DNA of 64,000 nucleotides from positions 1 through 64,000 of the forward strand of contig JAFEBB010000004.1 in assembly GCA_018266075.1 (NCBI GenBank), given 5' to 3'. Shown here one piece after another: positions 21,901 through 31,444 of this stretch (position 1 is its first letter; each line of letters begins with the position of its first letter). The notes under the pieces were generated by a model, which searched no databases, had not been told where the DNA came from, and was given only the letters and a program-made list of their open reading frames with translations. A program made the translations under genes and the position numbers. Source of the DNA: Deltaproteobacteria bacterium. Lineage in GTDB: Bacteria > Myxococcota > Myxococcia > Myxococcales > SZAS-1.

Positions 21901-21922
21901 GCGTTTACCGCTGACGCACACG

Positions 21923-21961
21923 AACCCCTGTCCTCCTCGGAGGGCAGGGGTTTTGTATTTT
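21923..21961 (+). terminator. Rho-independent terminator of lon
   Basis: A near-perfect 14-base stem (AACCCCTGTCCTCC paired with GGAGGGCAGGGGTT, one G-U pair) with a tiny loop and followed by TTGTATTTT. It starts 22 bases after the lon stop and separates lon from the convergent YgiQ gene. Confidence 0.85.
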
Positions 21962-21970
21962 AGAAACTGT

Positions 21971-23932
21971 TTAGTTTCGCCGATTGCGCGGACGCGGCTC
22001 GCCCTTGCCCTGCCGCGCGAAGATCCGCTCGCGTGGATCGCCATCCGGCGGCACCAGGTGCTCGGGCCCGCGGCCGATGAGATCCGTCCGCTTGGCGAGC
22101 GTGAGCGCCTCGCGCACCAGCGGCCACTGCTCGGCATTCCAGTAGAGCAAGAGCGCCTTCTGCAGCTTCTTCTCGCGAAGGCCCGTGGCCGTGTACACCG
22201 GCTGCATCGTGAGCGGATCGACGCCCGTGTAGTACATGCACGCGGCCATCGACATCGGCGTGGGGATGAAGTCCTGCACCTGCCGCGGACGCTTGCCGTT
22301 CTTCTTCAGCCAGAGCGCCAGATCGATCATGTCCTCGAGCGTGGAGCCCGGGTGGCCGCTGATGAAGTATGGAATCTCGTATTGCTCTTTGCCGGCGTTG
22401 TCGCTTGCACATTGGAACATGTGCTGGAAGCGCTCGAAGCTCTCGATGCCGGGCTTCTTCATCTTCTCCAGCACCCGCGGCGACACGTGCTCCGGCGCCA
22501 CCGAGAGCTGCCCGCCCACGTGGTGCGCCGCGAGCTCGTCGACGTACGCGGGCGAGAGCTCTGCGAGGTCGTAGCGCACGCCGCTGGCGATGAAGACGTG
22601 CTTCACGCCCTCTTCCTTGCGCACCTGGCGCATCACGTCGATGAGCGGGCCGTGATCGGTCTTCAAGTTCTCGCAGACGCCGGGGTGCACGCAGCTCAAG
22701 CGCCGGCACGCGCTCTCGATGCGCTCGTCCTTGCAGCGCATCTTGTACATGTTGGCCGTGGGGCCGCCGAGGTCGGTGACGGTGCCGCGGAAGTCGTCCA
22801 TGCGCCGCAGCGCGCGGATCTCCCGGAGCACGCTCGCGCCGGAGCGGTTCTGGATCACGCGGCCTTCGTGCTCGGTGATCGAACAGAACGTGCAGCCGCC
22901 GAAGCAGCCGCGCATGAGCACCACCGAGTGCTTCACCGTCTCGAACGCGGGGATGCCCTCGTCCGCGTACATGGGATGCGGCGTGCGCGCGAAGGGCAGA
23001 TCGTAGAGCTCGTCCATACCCACCGAGTGCTCGCGGCCGTCGCCGGTCCCGTCCTCGAGCGGCGGCGCGGGCGGATTGAAGTACACGCCCTGGCTGCCGT
23101 GGCGCTGCGCGATGGCCCGACCGTTGAAGGCGCTGGTCTCGTACTGGAAGTCGTGGCTCATCTGCGCGAAGGCGCGCTTGTCGGCCACCACCTGCTCGAA
23201 CGACGGCAACACCACGACCTTGTCGCGCTCGCTCACCTTGCGCGCCGGATCCTTTTCGATCTCGGCCATCTCGAGATTCGATACTTGATAGCCGGTGCCG
23301 CGGACATTCCTCAATTGTTCAATCGACTCACCCGCGGCCAGGCGCCGGGCGATCTCCCAGACCGGCCGCTCGCCCATGCCGAACACGAGCAGATCCGCCT
23401 TGGCGTCGAGGAGCATGGAGCGGCGAACCTTGTCGCTCCAGTAGTCGTAGTGTGCAATCCGGCGCAGCGAGGCCTCGATGCCGCCGAGCACGATGGGCAC
23501 GTCCGGATAAGCCTCGCGGCAGCGCTGCGCGTAGACCACCGTCGCGCGATCCGGCCGGCAGCCGGGCTTGCCACCGGGCGAGTAGGCGTCATCGGCGCGG
23601 TTCTTCTTCTGCGCCGTGAGCCGGTTCAACATGGAGTCCATGTTGCCCGCGGCCACGCCGAAGAAAAGCCGCGGCTTCCCCAGCGCCTTGAAGGGCTCGG
23701 CCGAGTGCCAATCGGGTTGCGGGAGCAGGCCCACCTTGAAGCCGCGCGCCTCGAGGAAGCGAGCGATCAGCGGCGGACCGAACGCGGGGTGATCGACGTA
23801 GGCGTCGCCGGAGACGATGACGATGTCGAGCTGGTCCCAGCCGCGCGCGTCCATGTCGGCGCGGCAGACGGGAAGGAACGATTGAGGGGACTTCGGGCCC
23901 TTGAGCTGCACGAGCGCCATGACTTTCTCCAT
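21971..23932 (-). CDS. YgiQ family radical SAM protein
   Basis: A 653-residue protein of the YgiQ (UPF0313) group. The N-terminal part (from about residue 15, [12 protein letters not shown]) is a family-specific domain. The radical SAM cluster motif is [10 protein letters not shown], with Cys343, Cys347 and Cys350 binding a 4Fe-4S cluster that cleaves [17 protein letters not shown] is a YgiQ hallmark. The C-terminal YgiQ-specific region includes [19 protein letters not shown], and the last 20 residues are basic. The reaction catalysed by YgiQ proteins is not established. The ATG at 23932 gives the usual length. It converges with lon and is upstream-adjacent to the SUFU gene on the same strand, 67 bases apart. 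Confidence 0.92.
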   Translation of the reverse strand: MEKVMALVQLKGPKSPQSFLPVCRADMDARGWDQLDIVIVSGDAYVDHPAFGPPLIARFLEARGFKVGLLPQPDWHSAEPFKALGKPRLFFGVAAGNMDSMLNRLTAQKKNRADDAYSPGGKPGCRPDRATVVYAQRCREAYPDVPIVLGGIEASLRRIAHYDYWSDKVRRSMLLDAKADLLVFGMGERPVWEIARRLAAGESIEQLRNVRGTGYQVSNLEMAEIEKDPARKVSERDKVVVLPSFEQVVADKRAFAQMSHDFQYETSAFNGRAIAQRHGSQGVYFNPPAPPLEDGTGDGREHSVGMDELYDLPFARTPHPMYADEGIPAFETVKHSVVLMRGCFGGCTFCSITEHEGRVIQNRSGASVLREIRALRRMDDFRGTVTDLGGPTANMYKMRCKDERIESACRRLSCVHPGVCENLKTDHGPLIDVMRQVRKEEGVKHVFIASGVRYDLAELSPAYVDELAAHHVGGQLSVAPEHVSPRVLEKMKKPGIESFERFQHMFQCASDNAGKEQYEIPYFISGHPGSTLEDMIDLALWLKKNGKRPRQVQDFIPTPMSMAACMYYTGVDPLTMQPVYTATGLREKKLQKALLLYWNAEQWPLVREALTLAKRTDLIGRGPEHLVPPDGDPRERIFARQGKGEPRPRNRRN

Positions 23933-23999
23933 CGACTGCGCCGGCGGTTGGCCTCTCGGCCGCGCGACGGGCGTCGGAATGAGCGCCTTCTACAGTACC

Positions 24000-25085
24000 T
24001 CAAATAGAAAGTGAAACCTCGGGCCGCGGCTTGAACATCCACGTCACGCCGGCGGCCTTCATGCGCTCCACGAGCGCGGCGCTTCCATTCTTGCGAGCGA
24101 ACGCCCGCTCGTTGGTCGTGATGGGCACCAGCCAGAGGAGTTTCACGGGCTCGCCGTCCACGTCGGGCAGCGCGATCTTCGGCCCGCCCGGTGGTGCAAT
24201 CAGGAAGAGCACCGCCTGGAACGGGCTCTTCGAACCGAAGGCGTCTGTGGGCATGGTGTGGCCGTTGCCGAGCCACGTGAGCTGGCTCCACGGATAGCTC
24301 GTCTGGCCTGCGAGGAACTGCCGCAACACGGTCGCGAGCGACTCGGGGGCGTCCTTGTGCACCGCAACGCCGAGCTCGATGTGCCTCAGCATCTTCGCGA
24401 GCTCGCCCACCTGCGCCTCCACGAGCGGCTGCGGCTGGATCGACATGCCCACCGTGGTGGTCACGTCGCCGTCGCGGTCGAAGGCGCGCAGCTCGCAGGG
24501 CGGCCAGCTGTCGCGCCGCACGTTGAAGCTCTTCTTCGGCTCGCCCAGCGAAGCTTTGAGGGCCGCGTCGATCGACGAGCTGAGCGCGGTCCACGGCGAG
24601 GGCTCGCTCCAGCGGCCCCAGTACGCCTCGGCGCGCGCGAGCCGCGCGTTCGCATCGGCGAGCCGCTCCGGCGTGAGCGCGAGCCCGACGGGCGCATCGG
24701 TCTTCACATCGCGACTGAATCCCTCCTCCGCCGGCAACCAGGTGGGAACGCACGCGAGCAGCTCATCGCGCTCGAGGAGAAACACGCCCGAGCCGTCCTC
24801 GGTCCACGAGAAGCGCAGCTCCTCCGGTCTCAGCGCCGGCTGACCTCCGAGCGGGAACTTGCAGAACTTGGCCGGGAGCTGCGGCGCGCGGCCAGCCTTC
24901 ATCGCGGCGCCATCGATCTCCGCCGGCGCCGCGCCCGCATTGCGCAACCACACCGCGCGCATGCGCTTCTGAGTTGCGGCCGCGGGATTCCAGTAGAGGT
25001 ACGTGCTCCCCCCATCGTCCTCGACGATGACCTCCACGTTCCCGTTGGGCCCCACGTCCTCGAGGAGGATCTTGGGCTCATCCAC
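24000..25085 (-). CDS. SUFU-domain protein
   Basis: A 361-residue cytoplasmic protein whose C-terminal half resembles the bacterial suppressor-of-fused (SUFU) domain: PFQAVLFLIAPPGGPKIALP and VKLLWLVPITTNERAFARK are typical. Bacterial SUFU proteins are often immunity proteins paired with polymorphic toxins, but some stand alone. The N-terminal 170 residues (starting LLEDVGPNGNVEVIVEDDG) are not recognised. No toxin-like gene is adjacent: downstream is the YgiQ protein, and upstream is the divergent beta-helix protein gene (starts 23 bases apart). The role is therefore open. Confidence 0.75.
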   Translation of the reverse strand: MDEPKILLEDVGPNGNVEVIVEDDGGSTYLYWNPAAATQKRMRAVWLRNAGAAPAEIDGAAMKAGRAPQLPAKFCKFPLGGQPALRPEELRFSWTEDGSGVFLLERDELLACVPTWLPAEEGFSRDVKTDAPVGLALTPERLADANARLARAEAYWGRWSEPSPWTALSSSIDAALKASLGEPKKSFNVRRDSWPPCELRAFDRDGDVTTTVGMSIQPQPLVEAQVGELAKMLRHIELGVAVHKDAPESLATVLRQFLAGQTSYPWSQLTWLGNGHTMPTDAFGSKSPFQAVLFLIAPPGGPKIALPDVDGEPVKLLWLVPITTNERAFARKNGSAALVERMKAAGVTWMFKPRPEVSLSI

Positions 25086-25108
25086 GGCGGACCTCGTAGA
25101 ATCGGTGC

Positions 25109-26812
25109 ATGCGAATCGCCATCGTGATCCTGCTCCTCCCTGCGCTCGCGCACGCGGCCACGTACGACGTCGGGCCGGGTCAAACGTACACCAACATCGG
25201 CGATGTGCCCTGGCCCACCATCGCTGCCGGCGACACCGTGAACATCCACGCGCGGCCCACGCCGTACGCCGAGAAGTTCATCGTGAACGCCACCGGCACC
25301 GCGAGCGCGCCGATCCTGATTCAAGGCATCCCGGACTCGAGCGGCGCCCTTCCAATCCTCGACGGCGCCAACGCTATCGAGGCCACCAACGAGACCGGCT
25401 TCCAGGACGACACGCGCTTCATCATCAAGATCGGCGACGCGAACACGCCCAGCAATCCGAACGGCGGCGCGTACATCACCATTCAAGGCCTGCACATCCG
25501 CAACGCGAACCCGAGCTACACCTTCACCAGCAACCACGAAGGAAGCGGCGTCGCGTACGACCAGAACGCCTCGGGCATCTGGCTGCAGCACGGCGATCAC
25601 CTCACGGTGCGCGGCTGCGAGCTCGAGAACAACGGCAACGGCATCTTCGGTGCGTGGGGCTCGGCCAGCCCGGTCTCGAACGTGCTCATCGAGGGGAACT
25701 ACCTGCACGACAACGGCATCCCCAACGACGCGTATGAACACAACAGTTACATTCAGGTCGACACCATCACCTACCAATACAACTGGTACGCGCCGCCCTG
25801 CCCCACCTGCCAGGGCAACAACCTGAAGGATCGCTCGAGCAACATGGTGGCCCGCTTCAACTGGATCGAAGGCGGCGAGCGGGTGATGGATCTCGTGGAC
25901 AACTCAAACGCGCAACTGGTGAGCGAGCCCGGCTATGCGACGGCGTACGTATACGGAAACATTTTGGTTAAGACCGACAGCGCCGGAAATAACGCGCTGG
26001 TGCACTTCGGCGGCGACTCGGGCACCACGGCGAACTACCGCACCACCCTCTGGTTCTGGAACAACACCGTGGTCTCCACGCGAACAGGGCACACGTACTT
26101 GTTCCAGCTCGACACGAGCAGCCAGACGGCGAACGTGGTGAACAACGCCATCGCGAACGCGGTCGGGCCGCCGCCGCAGATCCTGGCGAGCTCCGGCGTG
26201 GCCACGTTCGATCACAACTGGATCACCACCGGCTACGCGCAGGGGGGCACCGTCACCGAGACGGGCACGCTCACGGGAACGGATCCCGGCTTCGTGGATC
26301 TCGCGAACGGCGACTACCACCTGGCGTCGGGCTCGCCGTGCATCGACGCGGCAGGCGCGCTGGATTCGGCGCTCGCTGCCTATCCGCTCGACCACGAGTA
26401 CCTCGCGCCCCAGCAGGGCATCGCGCGCGAGAACGACGGCACGCTCGACCTCGGCGCCTACGAGTACGGCACGCCCGTGAGCACGAGCACAACGACGAGC
26501 AGCACCGGCACGACCACCGCGACCTCGACGACTTCGTCGGCCTCGAGCACGGCCACGAGCACCGCAGGATCCACGGGCACGAGCACGAGCACCACGACGT
26601 CGACGGGCACCACGACCGCGGGCTCGACCAGCGCTGGCTCGACCAGCACAGGCACGTCGAGCAGCAGCTCCACCACCGCGAGCGCGGCGGCGTCGGGCTC
26701 ATCGGGGAGCACCGGTTCGCCGGGGGTCAAAGGTGGCTGTGGTTGCTCGAGCGGCGCGGACCTGGGACTGCTCGCGTTCGGCGCGCTCCTTCTCGTGCGT
26801 CGGCGACACTAG
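25109..26812 (+). CDS. Secreted right-handed beta-helix protein with MYXO-CTERM-like tail
   Basis: A 567-residue protein with signal peptide MRIAIVILLLPALAHA. Residues 20-450 are a parallel beta-helix of the kind found in polysaccharide-active proteins and adhesins, with strings such as ITIQGLHIRN, LTVRGCELENNGNGIFG and VLIEGNYLHDNGI. Residues 452-540 are a Ser/Thr/Gly linker. The end (GGCGCSSGADLGLLAFGALLLVRRRH) has the Cys-containing motif, hydrophobic helix and Arg cluster of a MYXO-CTERM sorting signal, expected to be processed for surface anchoring. A pair of Cys (CPTCQGN) lies mid-protein. Substrate unknown. Divergent from the SUFU gene with only 23 bases between starts. Confidence 0.82.
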   Translation: MRIAIVILLLPALAHAATYDVGPGQTYTNIGDVPWPTIAAGDTVNIHARPTPYAEKFIVNATGTASAPILIQGIPDSSGALPILDGANAIEATNETGFQDDTRFIIKIGDANTPSNPNGGAYITIQGLHIRNANPSYTFTSNHEGSGVAYDQNASGIWLQHGDHLTVRGCELENNGNGIFGAWGSASPVSNVLIEGNYLHDNGIPNDAYEHNSYIQVDTITYQYNWYAPPCPTCQGNNLKDRSSNMVARFNWIEGGERVMDLVDNSNAQLVSEPGYATAYVYGNILVKTDSAGNNALVHFGGDSGTTANYRTTLWFWNNTVVSTRTGHTYLFQLDTSSQTANVVNNAIANAVGPPPQILASSGVATFDHNWITTGYAQGGTVTETGTLTGTDPGFVDLANGDYHLASGSPCIDAAGALDSALAAYPLDHEYLAPQQGIARENDGTLDLGAYEYGTPVSTSTTTSSTGTTTATSTTSSASSTATSTAGSTGTSTSTTTSTGTTTAGSTSAGSTSTGTSSSSSTTASAAASGSSGSTGSPGVKGGCGCSSGADLGLLAFGALLLVRRRH

Positions 26813-26814
26813 AA

Positions 26815-26845
26815 ACACGAAGGGCGGCAGATTGCTCCGCCGCCC
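26815..26845 (-). terminator. Probable terminator of the cyclophilin gene
   Basis: A perfect 7-base stem GGGCGGC/GCCGCCC (26822-26828 and 26839-26845) with a 10-base loop. On the minus strand it is followed by TTCGTGTTTC, a modest T-rich tract. It lies between the convergent stops at 26812 and 26872. Confidence 0.5.
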
Positions 26846-26871
26846 CGCGCGCTGCACCCACATCGCGACGC

Positions 26872-27390
26872 TTAAGCGCCGGCGATGGTGATCTTCTTCA
26901 CCTGCACCGGCGTGATCGGACGGTCACCCGGCTTGCTGGTGGGCGTGGTCTCGATCTTCTTCACCACGTCGAGGCCCTGGGTAATCTTCCCGAACACCGG
27001 GTGCTTCGACGGCGTGCTGTCGTCGAACCAGTCGAGGTAGCTGTTGTGCTTGGTGTTGATGAAGAACTGGCTGCCGCCCGAGTTCGGCGCGCCGGTGTTG
27101 GCCATGGAGAGCGTGCCCGGCTCGTTGCTCAGCTTCACCGTGAACTCGTCCTTGATGTTGCCGTGCGGCGGACCGCCGGTGCCCGCGCGGCGATCGCTCG
27201 GGTCCTTCGAATACGGGCACCCGAACTGGATCATGAAGTTGTTGATCACCCGGTGGAAGTGCAGCCCGTCGTAGAAGCCGCTCTTGGCGAGGTCGATGAA
27301 GTTCTTGGCGGTGATGGGCATCTTGTCGAGAAAGATCTCGGCGGTGAAGTTGCCCAGCGAGGTCTCGAACGTGGCGGTCGGGTTGGCCAT
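26872..27390 (-). CDS. ppiB: Peptidyl-prolyl cis-trans isomerase (cyclophilin)
   Basis: A 172-residue cyclophilin, a cis-trans prolyl isomerase. The active-site phrases [13 protein letters not shown] and [17 protein letters not shown] hold the catalytic Arg and substrate-contacting Phe, Gln and His/Trp-type residues; [13 protein letters not shown] follows. Start ATG 27390 gives [13 protein letters not shown], with no signal peptide, so it is a cytoplasmic PpiB-like form. The frame opens further upstream but those residues are antisense to the MFS gene. It is divergent from the MFS transporter gene with 151 bases between. Confidence 0.92.
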   Translation of the reverse strand: MANPTATFETSLGNFTAEIFLDKMPITAKNFIDLAKSGFYDGLHFHRVINNFMIQFGCPYSKDPSDRRAGTGGPPHGNIKDEFTVKLSNEPGTLSMANTGAPNSGGSQFFINTKHNSYLDWFDDSTPSKHPVFGKITQGLDVVKKIETTPTSKPGDRPITPVQVKKITIAGA

Positions 27391-27541
27391 GGCGGCTCCT
27401 GTGGAAACGCGGATGCGCTGACCTAGCACGAAAGCGCGGCTTGGAAACGCCTCATGCGCGCACGACGTTCGGAAATCGGAGGTGCTCGCGGCTACGCTGT
27501 CAGCCAGCTGGCCGATGGCGCGTCGAGCGCCCGAGCCCACC

Positions 27542-28759
27542 ATGAGCGCGCCCAACTTCTTCAAGGCCTGGACCGAGCTGCGGCACCTGCCGCGCACCGT
27601 CTGGGTCACGAGCGCCGCGGCGCTCATCAACCGGCTGGGCACCATGGCCCTGCCGTTCCTCACGCTCTTTCTGATTCGCGAGCGCGGCTACGCCACCACC
27701 CAGGCCGGCCTCTTCCTCTCGCTCTATGGCGCCACCGCGCTGTTCGCTGCGCCCATCTCGGGTCGGCTCGTCGATCGGTTCGGCGCCAAGCGGGTGATGG
27801 TGAGCTCGTTCATCGCCACCAGCTCGGTGGTGATCCTCGTGCCCTGGACGCAGGGCACCGCGCTCCTGGCGCTGGCGATCTTCCTCTGGGCGCTCAGCAA
27901 CGAGACCTTCCGGCCGGCGATGATGACCAACCTCAGCGGCTCGGTGGGCGCCGGGCAGCGCAAGCAGGCGTTCGCCTTGAATCGCTGGGCGGTGAACCTG
28001 GGCATGAGCGTGGGCCCCGCCGTCGGCGGCTTGCTCGTGGTGAAGAGCTTCAAGCTGGTCTTCCTGGTGGACGGGCTGAGCTCGCTCGCGGCGGTGCTGG
28101 TGCTGGCGTTCCTCTTGCCCGAATCGCCGCCGGCGCCGAAGGAGGAGAAGCCGCTGCACCCGTTCGCGCCATTGCTCGACCCGCGGCTCGCGGTGGCGCT
28201 GCTCGCGCTCTTGCCGCTCTCGGCGCTCTTCTTCCAGATGGACGCCACCGTGCCGCTGCTGGTGGTGCAGCACCTCGGGCTCACGCCGGCGACGTACGGC
28301 CTGATGGTGGCGGTGAACACGGTGATGATCGTGTTCTTGGAGATCCCGCTGAACCATGCGTCGGCGGCGTGGTCGCACCGGCGGACGATGGTGGCGGGCG
28401 CGCTCTTCACCGCGGTGGGCTTCGGGATGTACGGATTTGCGAGCGGGTTCCCGAGCCTCGCGCTGGCCACGTCGATCTGGACGGTGGGCGAGATGATCGG
28501 CTCTCCGGGCATCTCCGCGTACGTGTCGGAGATCGCACCCCCGTCGAGGCGCGGCGCGTACATGGGCGTGTTCATGATGACCTGGAGCGTGGCCTTCATC
28601 GTGGCGCCCTGGGCGGGAACGCAGCTCTTCGCCCACCTGGGCGCGCGCCTCATCTGGCCCATGCTGGCGGGCCTGGGCGTGCTGTCGGCGCTGGTGTTCG
28701 CGCGGCTGCCGAGCGGAGCGCCGGCTGAAATCCCGGCGGCGAGCCCGAGCGAAGCCTAA
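27542..28759 (+). CDS. MFS transporter
   Basis: A 405-residue major facilitator superfamily protein with about 12 hydrophobic segments. The loop 2-3 motif is visible in [13 protein letters not shown] (MFS motif A). The N-half includes [20 protein letters not shown], a pattern common in MdtH/YceL-like drug exporters, so efflux of a small compound is a reasonable guess only. The ATG at 27542 fits the first helix better than the open upstream part. Its last codons overlap the convergent plsC stop by 4 bases. Confidence 0.85.
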   Translation: MSAPNFFKAWTELRHLPRTVWVTSAAALINRLGTMALPFLTLFLIRERGYATTQAGLFLSLYGATALFAAPISGRLVDRFGAKRVMVSSFIATSSVVILVPWTQGTALLALAIFLWALSNETFRPAMMTNLSGSVGAGQRKQAFALNRWAVNLGMSVGPAVGGLLVVKSFKLVFLVDGLSSLAAVLVLAFLLPESPPAPKEEKPLHPFAPLLDPRLAVALLALLPLSALFFQMDATVPLLVVQHLGLTPATYGLMVAVNTVMIVFLEIPLNHASAAWSHRRTMVAGALFTAVGFGMYGFASGFPSLALATSIWTVGEMIGSPGISAYVSEIAPPSRRGAYMGVFMMTWSVAFIVAPWAGTQLFAHLGARLIWPMLAGLGVLSALVFARLPSGAPAEIPAASPSEA

Positions 28760-29505
28760 GGCAACGGCAGCGGCTTCTGGTCCGCGCGCAGGGCCGCCGC
28801 GAACAGCCTCTGCACTTGATCCGCGTGTGCGCCGGCGGTGTCCTCGCGCCACATCGAGGTATCCACGGGCTCGAGCACTTCGATGTCCAAATCCATGGGC
28901 ACGAAGCGGAAGGTGTGCTTCTCCCAATTTCGATACGCGCCGTGAAAGACCACCGGCACCACGGGAAAGCCGGTGGCGATGGCCAGGTGCACGAAGCCCT
29001 TCTTGAAGGGCAGGAGCCGTCCATCCTTGCTGCGCGTGCCCTCGGGCATGATCCAGATGCCGAGCTTGCGATCGCGCACGAACGCCGCGGTCTCGGCGAG
29101 CGCGGCCACGGCGCCCTGGCGATCGCTCCGGTTCAGCCGGATGTGCCCCGAGAGCAGCAGCAGCCAGCCGAAGAACGGGATGCGCGTGATCTCCTTCTTG
29201 AACACGCCGCAGCCGCCCATGGGGCAGAGCCAGATGGAGAGGAACGCGTCGAGCGTGGACGTGTGGTTCGCCACGTAGATCGCCGGCATGGACGCATCGA
29301 GGCGCTCGCGATGCGCGATGTGGGGCCGCGCACCCGCAAGGAACGTGACCGCGCGACCGATGATCTTGCCGTAGACGTTGCAGAGCTTGATCCGCCCGGT
29401 CCGCCAGGGCAACAACGGCAGCGCGATGACGATGGCCAGCACGCCCAGCACGGCCACCAGCACGAAGCCCACCGCCAACCGCAGAAACGACACCACCGAG
29501 GCCAT
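28756..29505 (-). CDS. plsC: 1-acyl-sn-glycerol-3-phosphate acyltransferase
   Basis: A 249-residue PlsC-type acyltransferase that makes phosphatidic acid from lysophosphatidic acid. It has an N-terminal membrane helix (residues 1-30), the catalytic NHTSTLD motif (HxxxxD) and PEGTRSKDG (acyl-acceptor phosphate site). MGGCGVFKKEITRIPFFGW lies between them as expected. The gene follows the ECF sigma gene by 57 bases on the same strand and may be cotranscribed with it. Its 3' end overlaps the MFS stop by four bases. Confidence 0.9.
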   Translation of the reverse strand: MASVVSFLRLAVGFVLVAVLGVLAIVIALPLLPWRTGRIKLCNVYGKIIGRAVTFLAGARPHIAHRERLDASMPAIYVANHTSTLDAFLSIWLCPMGGCGVFKKEITRIPFFGWLLLLSGHIRLNRSDRQGAVAALAETAAFVRDRKLGIWIMPEGTRSKDGRLLPFKKGFVHLAIATGFPVVPVVFHGAYRNWEKHTFRFVPMDLDIEVLEPVDTSMWREDTAGAHADQVQRLFAAALRADQKPLPLP

Positions 29506-29562
29506 GCGCCATTCTGACCGACGCGACCTCGTGCACGAAGAACCTTCGCGGGCGTGCCCCGG

Positions 29563-30087
29563 CTAGGTGTGGTCCGCGATCATGCACACGCGCAACGACG
29601 CCTTCGCGCGGTGCACCAGCACGTCCACGTGGCCGCGGGTGATGCCCAGCGCGGCCGCGACGTCCTCGCCCGGACGCTCCTCGAGCAGGCGCATCATCAC
29701 CACCGTGCGCTGGGTCTTGCAGAGCTTGTTCACGCAGCCACGCAGCCGAACGCAGTCCTCCGCGCGCGCCACCAGCGCCTCGGGCGTCTCTGCGTCCTCC
29801 AGCTCCAGATCGTCGAGCGGATCGTGCGGCTTGGCGAGCGCGTGAAGCCGGCGTCGATTTCGCGCCTCGTTCACCACTGCACCTGCGAGCCACGCCGGGT
29901 GCTCCGACTCGTGCGCTGGCAGCTCGCCGCGCAAGCCCAGCTTCAGATAGGTGCAGAACGCGTCGTGCACGCAGTCGACGGCGTCCTCGGCGCCGAGCCC
30001 CTCGCGGCGCGCGAGCGCGGTCAGGTCCGCGCGGTGGGCGCGCACCACGCTCGCGAGCGAATCGAGGACGGCGTCCGTCTGCGGCAT
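29563..30087 (-). CDS. Sigma-70 family (ECF-type) sigma factor, Cys-rich
   Basis: A 174-residue sigma factor with only regions 2 and 4. Region 2 spans about residues 13-85 (GAEDAVDCVHDAFCTYLKL, NEARNRRR), and region 4 spans about 115-168 (TQRTVVMMRLLEERPGEDVA, ALGITRGHVDVLVHRAKASL, a helix-turn-helix). It contains six cysteines (39, 45, 112, 118, 123, 168), many for such a small protein. No anti-sigma gene lies next to it. It follows trxA by 9 bases, so the two are almost certainly cotranscribed, which suggests redox control, an inference. Confidence 0.82.
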   Translation of the reverse strand: MPQTDAVLDSLASVVRAHRADLTALARREGLGAEDAVDCVHDAFCTYLKLGLRGELPAHESEHPAWLAGAVVNEARNRRRLHALAKPHDPLDDLELEDAETPEALVARAEDCVRLRGCVNKLCKTQRTVVMMRLLEERPGEDVAAALGITRGHVDVLVHRAKASLRVCMIADHT

Positions 30088-30096
30088 GGATGGATC

Positions 30097-30423
30097 CTAC
30101 GACGCGAACTGCGCGGCCAATGCCACCAGCTTGTCCTTGTGCGCGCCGACGAGCTGCCCCACCGGCTGGCCCTTCTGGAACACGATCATCGTGGGCATGG
30201 CCATCACCCGGTAGCGCTCGGCGATGCTGCGGCTCACCTCGGTGTCGACCTGGATCACCTTGAGCCTGCCCGCGTGCTTGCCCATCAAGCCCTCGAGCGT
30301 GGGCACGATGGCTTTGCACGGCCCGCACCAGGCGGCGGTGAACTCCACCAGCACCGGGAGCTCGGACTCGAGGACTTCGGATTGAAACGTCGCGTCGGTC
30401 ACTTCGGGGATCGTCGATGCCAT
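30097..30423 (-). CDS. trxA: Thioredoxin
   Basis: A 108-residue thioredoxin with the active-site WCGPC (Cys33, Cys36) after FTAAWCGPCKAIVP and the cis-proline region AMPTMIVFQKG. Length and lack of signal peptide fit a cytoplasmic thioredoxin that reduces protein disulfides. It is the first gene of a run trxA - sigma factor - plsC on the minus strand. The next gene upstream on the same strand, an alpha/beta hydrolase, ends 49 bases away. Confidence 0.93.
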   Translation of the reverse strand: MASTIPEVTDATFQSEVLESELPVLVEFTAAWCGPCKAIVPTLEGLMGKHAGRLKVIQVDTEVSRSIAERYRVMAMPTMIVFQKGQPVGQLVGAHKDKLVALAAQFAS

Positions 30424-30472
30424 GTGCTGCCTCCTGATGGAGACAGGTGTCGACGCGGACCGATCTTACGAA

Positions 30473-31435
30473 CTATTTCGTTTCCCACTTGTCCGCGGCC
30501 TCGAGGATCGAGCGCGGACCGGTTCCGTCGAGCCACTTCTGCGCGGCCGCGTCACCCCGCAAGTACGCGTCCCAGAAGGCAGTGCTCAGCGCTTCGATGG
30601 CGGGGTGGTGCTTCGGGTTGCGCTGCGGCTCGTCGCCAGGGAGCTGGCGATCGGTGAAGACCGAGTGCTGCGCGCCGTCGAGCACGAGCTCGTACTTGTG
30701 GCCCGCAGGCAGCGCGGGGAACACCTTCAGCCGCGACTCGGCCGTGTCGTTGCCAATGGGCGCCACATCCTTGGTGCCGGTCATGAGCATCCAGGGAATC
30801 TTCACGCTGGCGAACGCCGTGGCCGCATCTCCGCGCTTCGGCGGGCTCGGGCTGAAGATGACCGCCGCGCGGATCCGCGGATCCGTGAAGCTGCGGCCCG
30901 TCGACGTCGTCTCGCCGCTCACCGCCTCCGTGGTGATCGCGCCGAACGAGTGACCCGACATGCCGATCTTCGTGAGATCCATTCGGCCCATGAGCGCGTG
31001 GCCCTTCTCGGCGTTCCACCTGGTGATGGCGTCGATCACGTCGGGCACGTCCTGTACGCGCGCGAGGAACTGCTCGAGGTTCGCGGCGTGGCCGAGCGCG
31101 GCCATGCGCTCGCTGGGCGCCTTGTCGCTCCAGACCGACTCGTCGCTGCCCGGGTGCTGCATGAACACCGCGACGTAGCCGCGCTGCGCCCAGTGCTTGC
31201 CCAGGAACGCGCTCGTCTCGCGCGAGCCGCCGAGGCCGTGGCTGTAGAGCACCACCGGCTGCGGCGTCTTCTGTGCGGGCAGGTACACGCGAACGGGGAT
31301 GTCGCGGTTTCGCGACGCGACGTGAATCGTGAGGTCCACCATCGTCTGCTCGACCGCGTCGACCTTGAGCGGGTCGTACGCGGGCGTGGGCGCCGCCTGC
31401 AGCACCGAAAGAAGGACGATGGGCGCGAGGAGCAT
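30473..31435 (-). CDS. Secreted alpha/beta hydrolase (dienelactone/PAF-acetylhydrolase type)
   Basis: A 320-residue hydrolase with a short N-terminal signal-like stretch (MLLAPIVLLSVLQAAP). The oxyanion phrase VVLYSHGLGGSRE and nucleophile elbow GHSFG (Ser163) are clear; the acid is probably Asp in MLMTGTKDVAP and the base His in LDGAQHSVFTD. The pattern matches predicted esterases of the dienelactone/chlorophyllase group. The natural substrate is unknown. It lies 9 bases after the DUF2071 gene on the same strand. Confidence 0.82.
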   Translation of the reverse strand: MLLAPIVLLSVLQAAPTPAYDPLKVDAVEQTMVDLTIHVASRNRDIPVRVYLPAQKTPQPVVLYSHGLGGSRETSAFLGKHWAQRGYVAVFMQHPGSDESVWSDKAPSERMAALGHAANLEQFLARVQDVPDVIDAITRWNAEKGHALMGRMDLTKIGMSGHSFGAITTEAVSGETTSTGRSFTDPRIRAAVIFSPSPPKRGDAATAFASVKIPWMLMTGTKDVAPIGNDTAESRLKVFPALPAGHKYELVLDGAQHSVFTDRQLPGDEPQRNPKHHPAIEALSTAFWDAYLRGDAAAQKWLDGTGPRSILEAADKWETK

Positions 31436-31444
31436 CCGGGCAAT

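Noticed and set aside
22000-24000. Plus-strand open frame opposite the YgiQ gene
   Set aside because: Arg/His/Leu-rich low-complexity translation; the minus strand carries the radical SAM motif and full YgiQ sequence.
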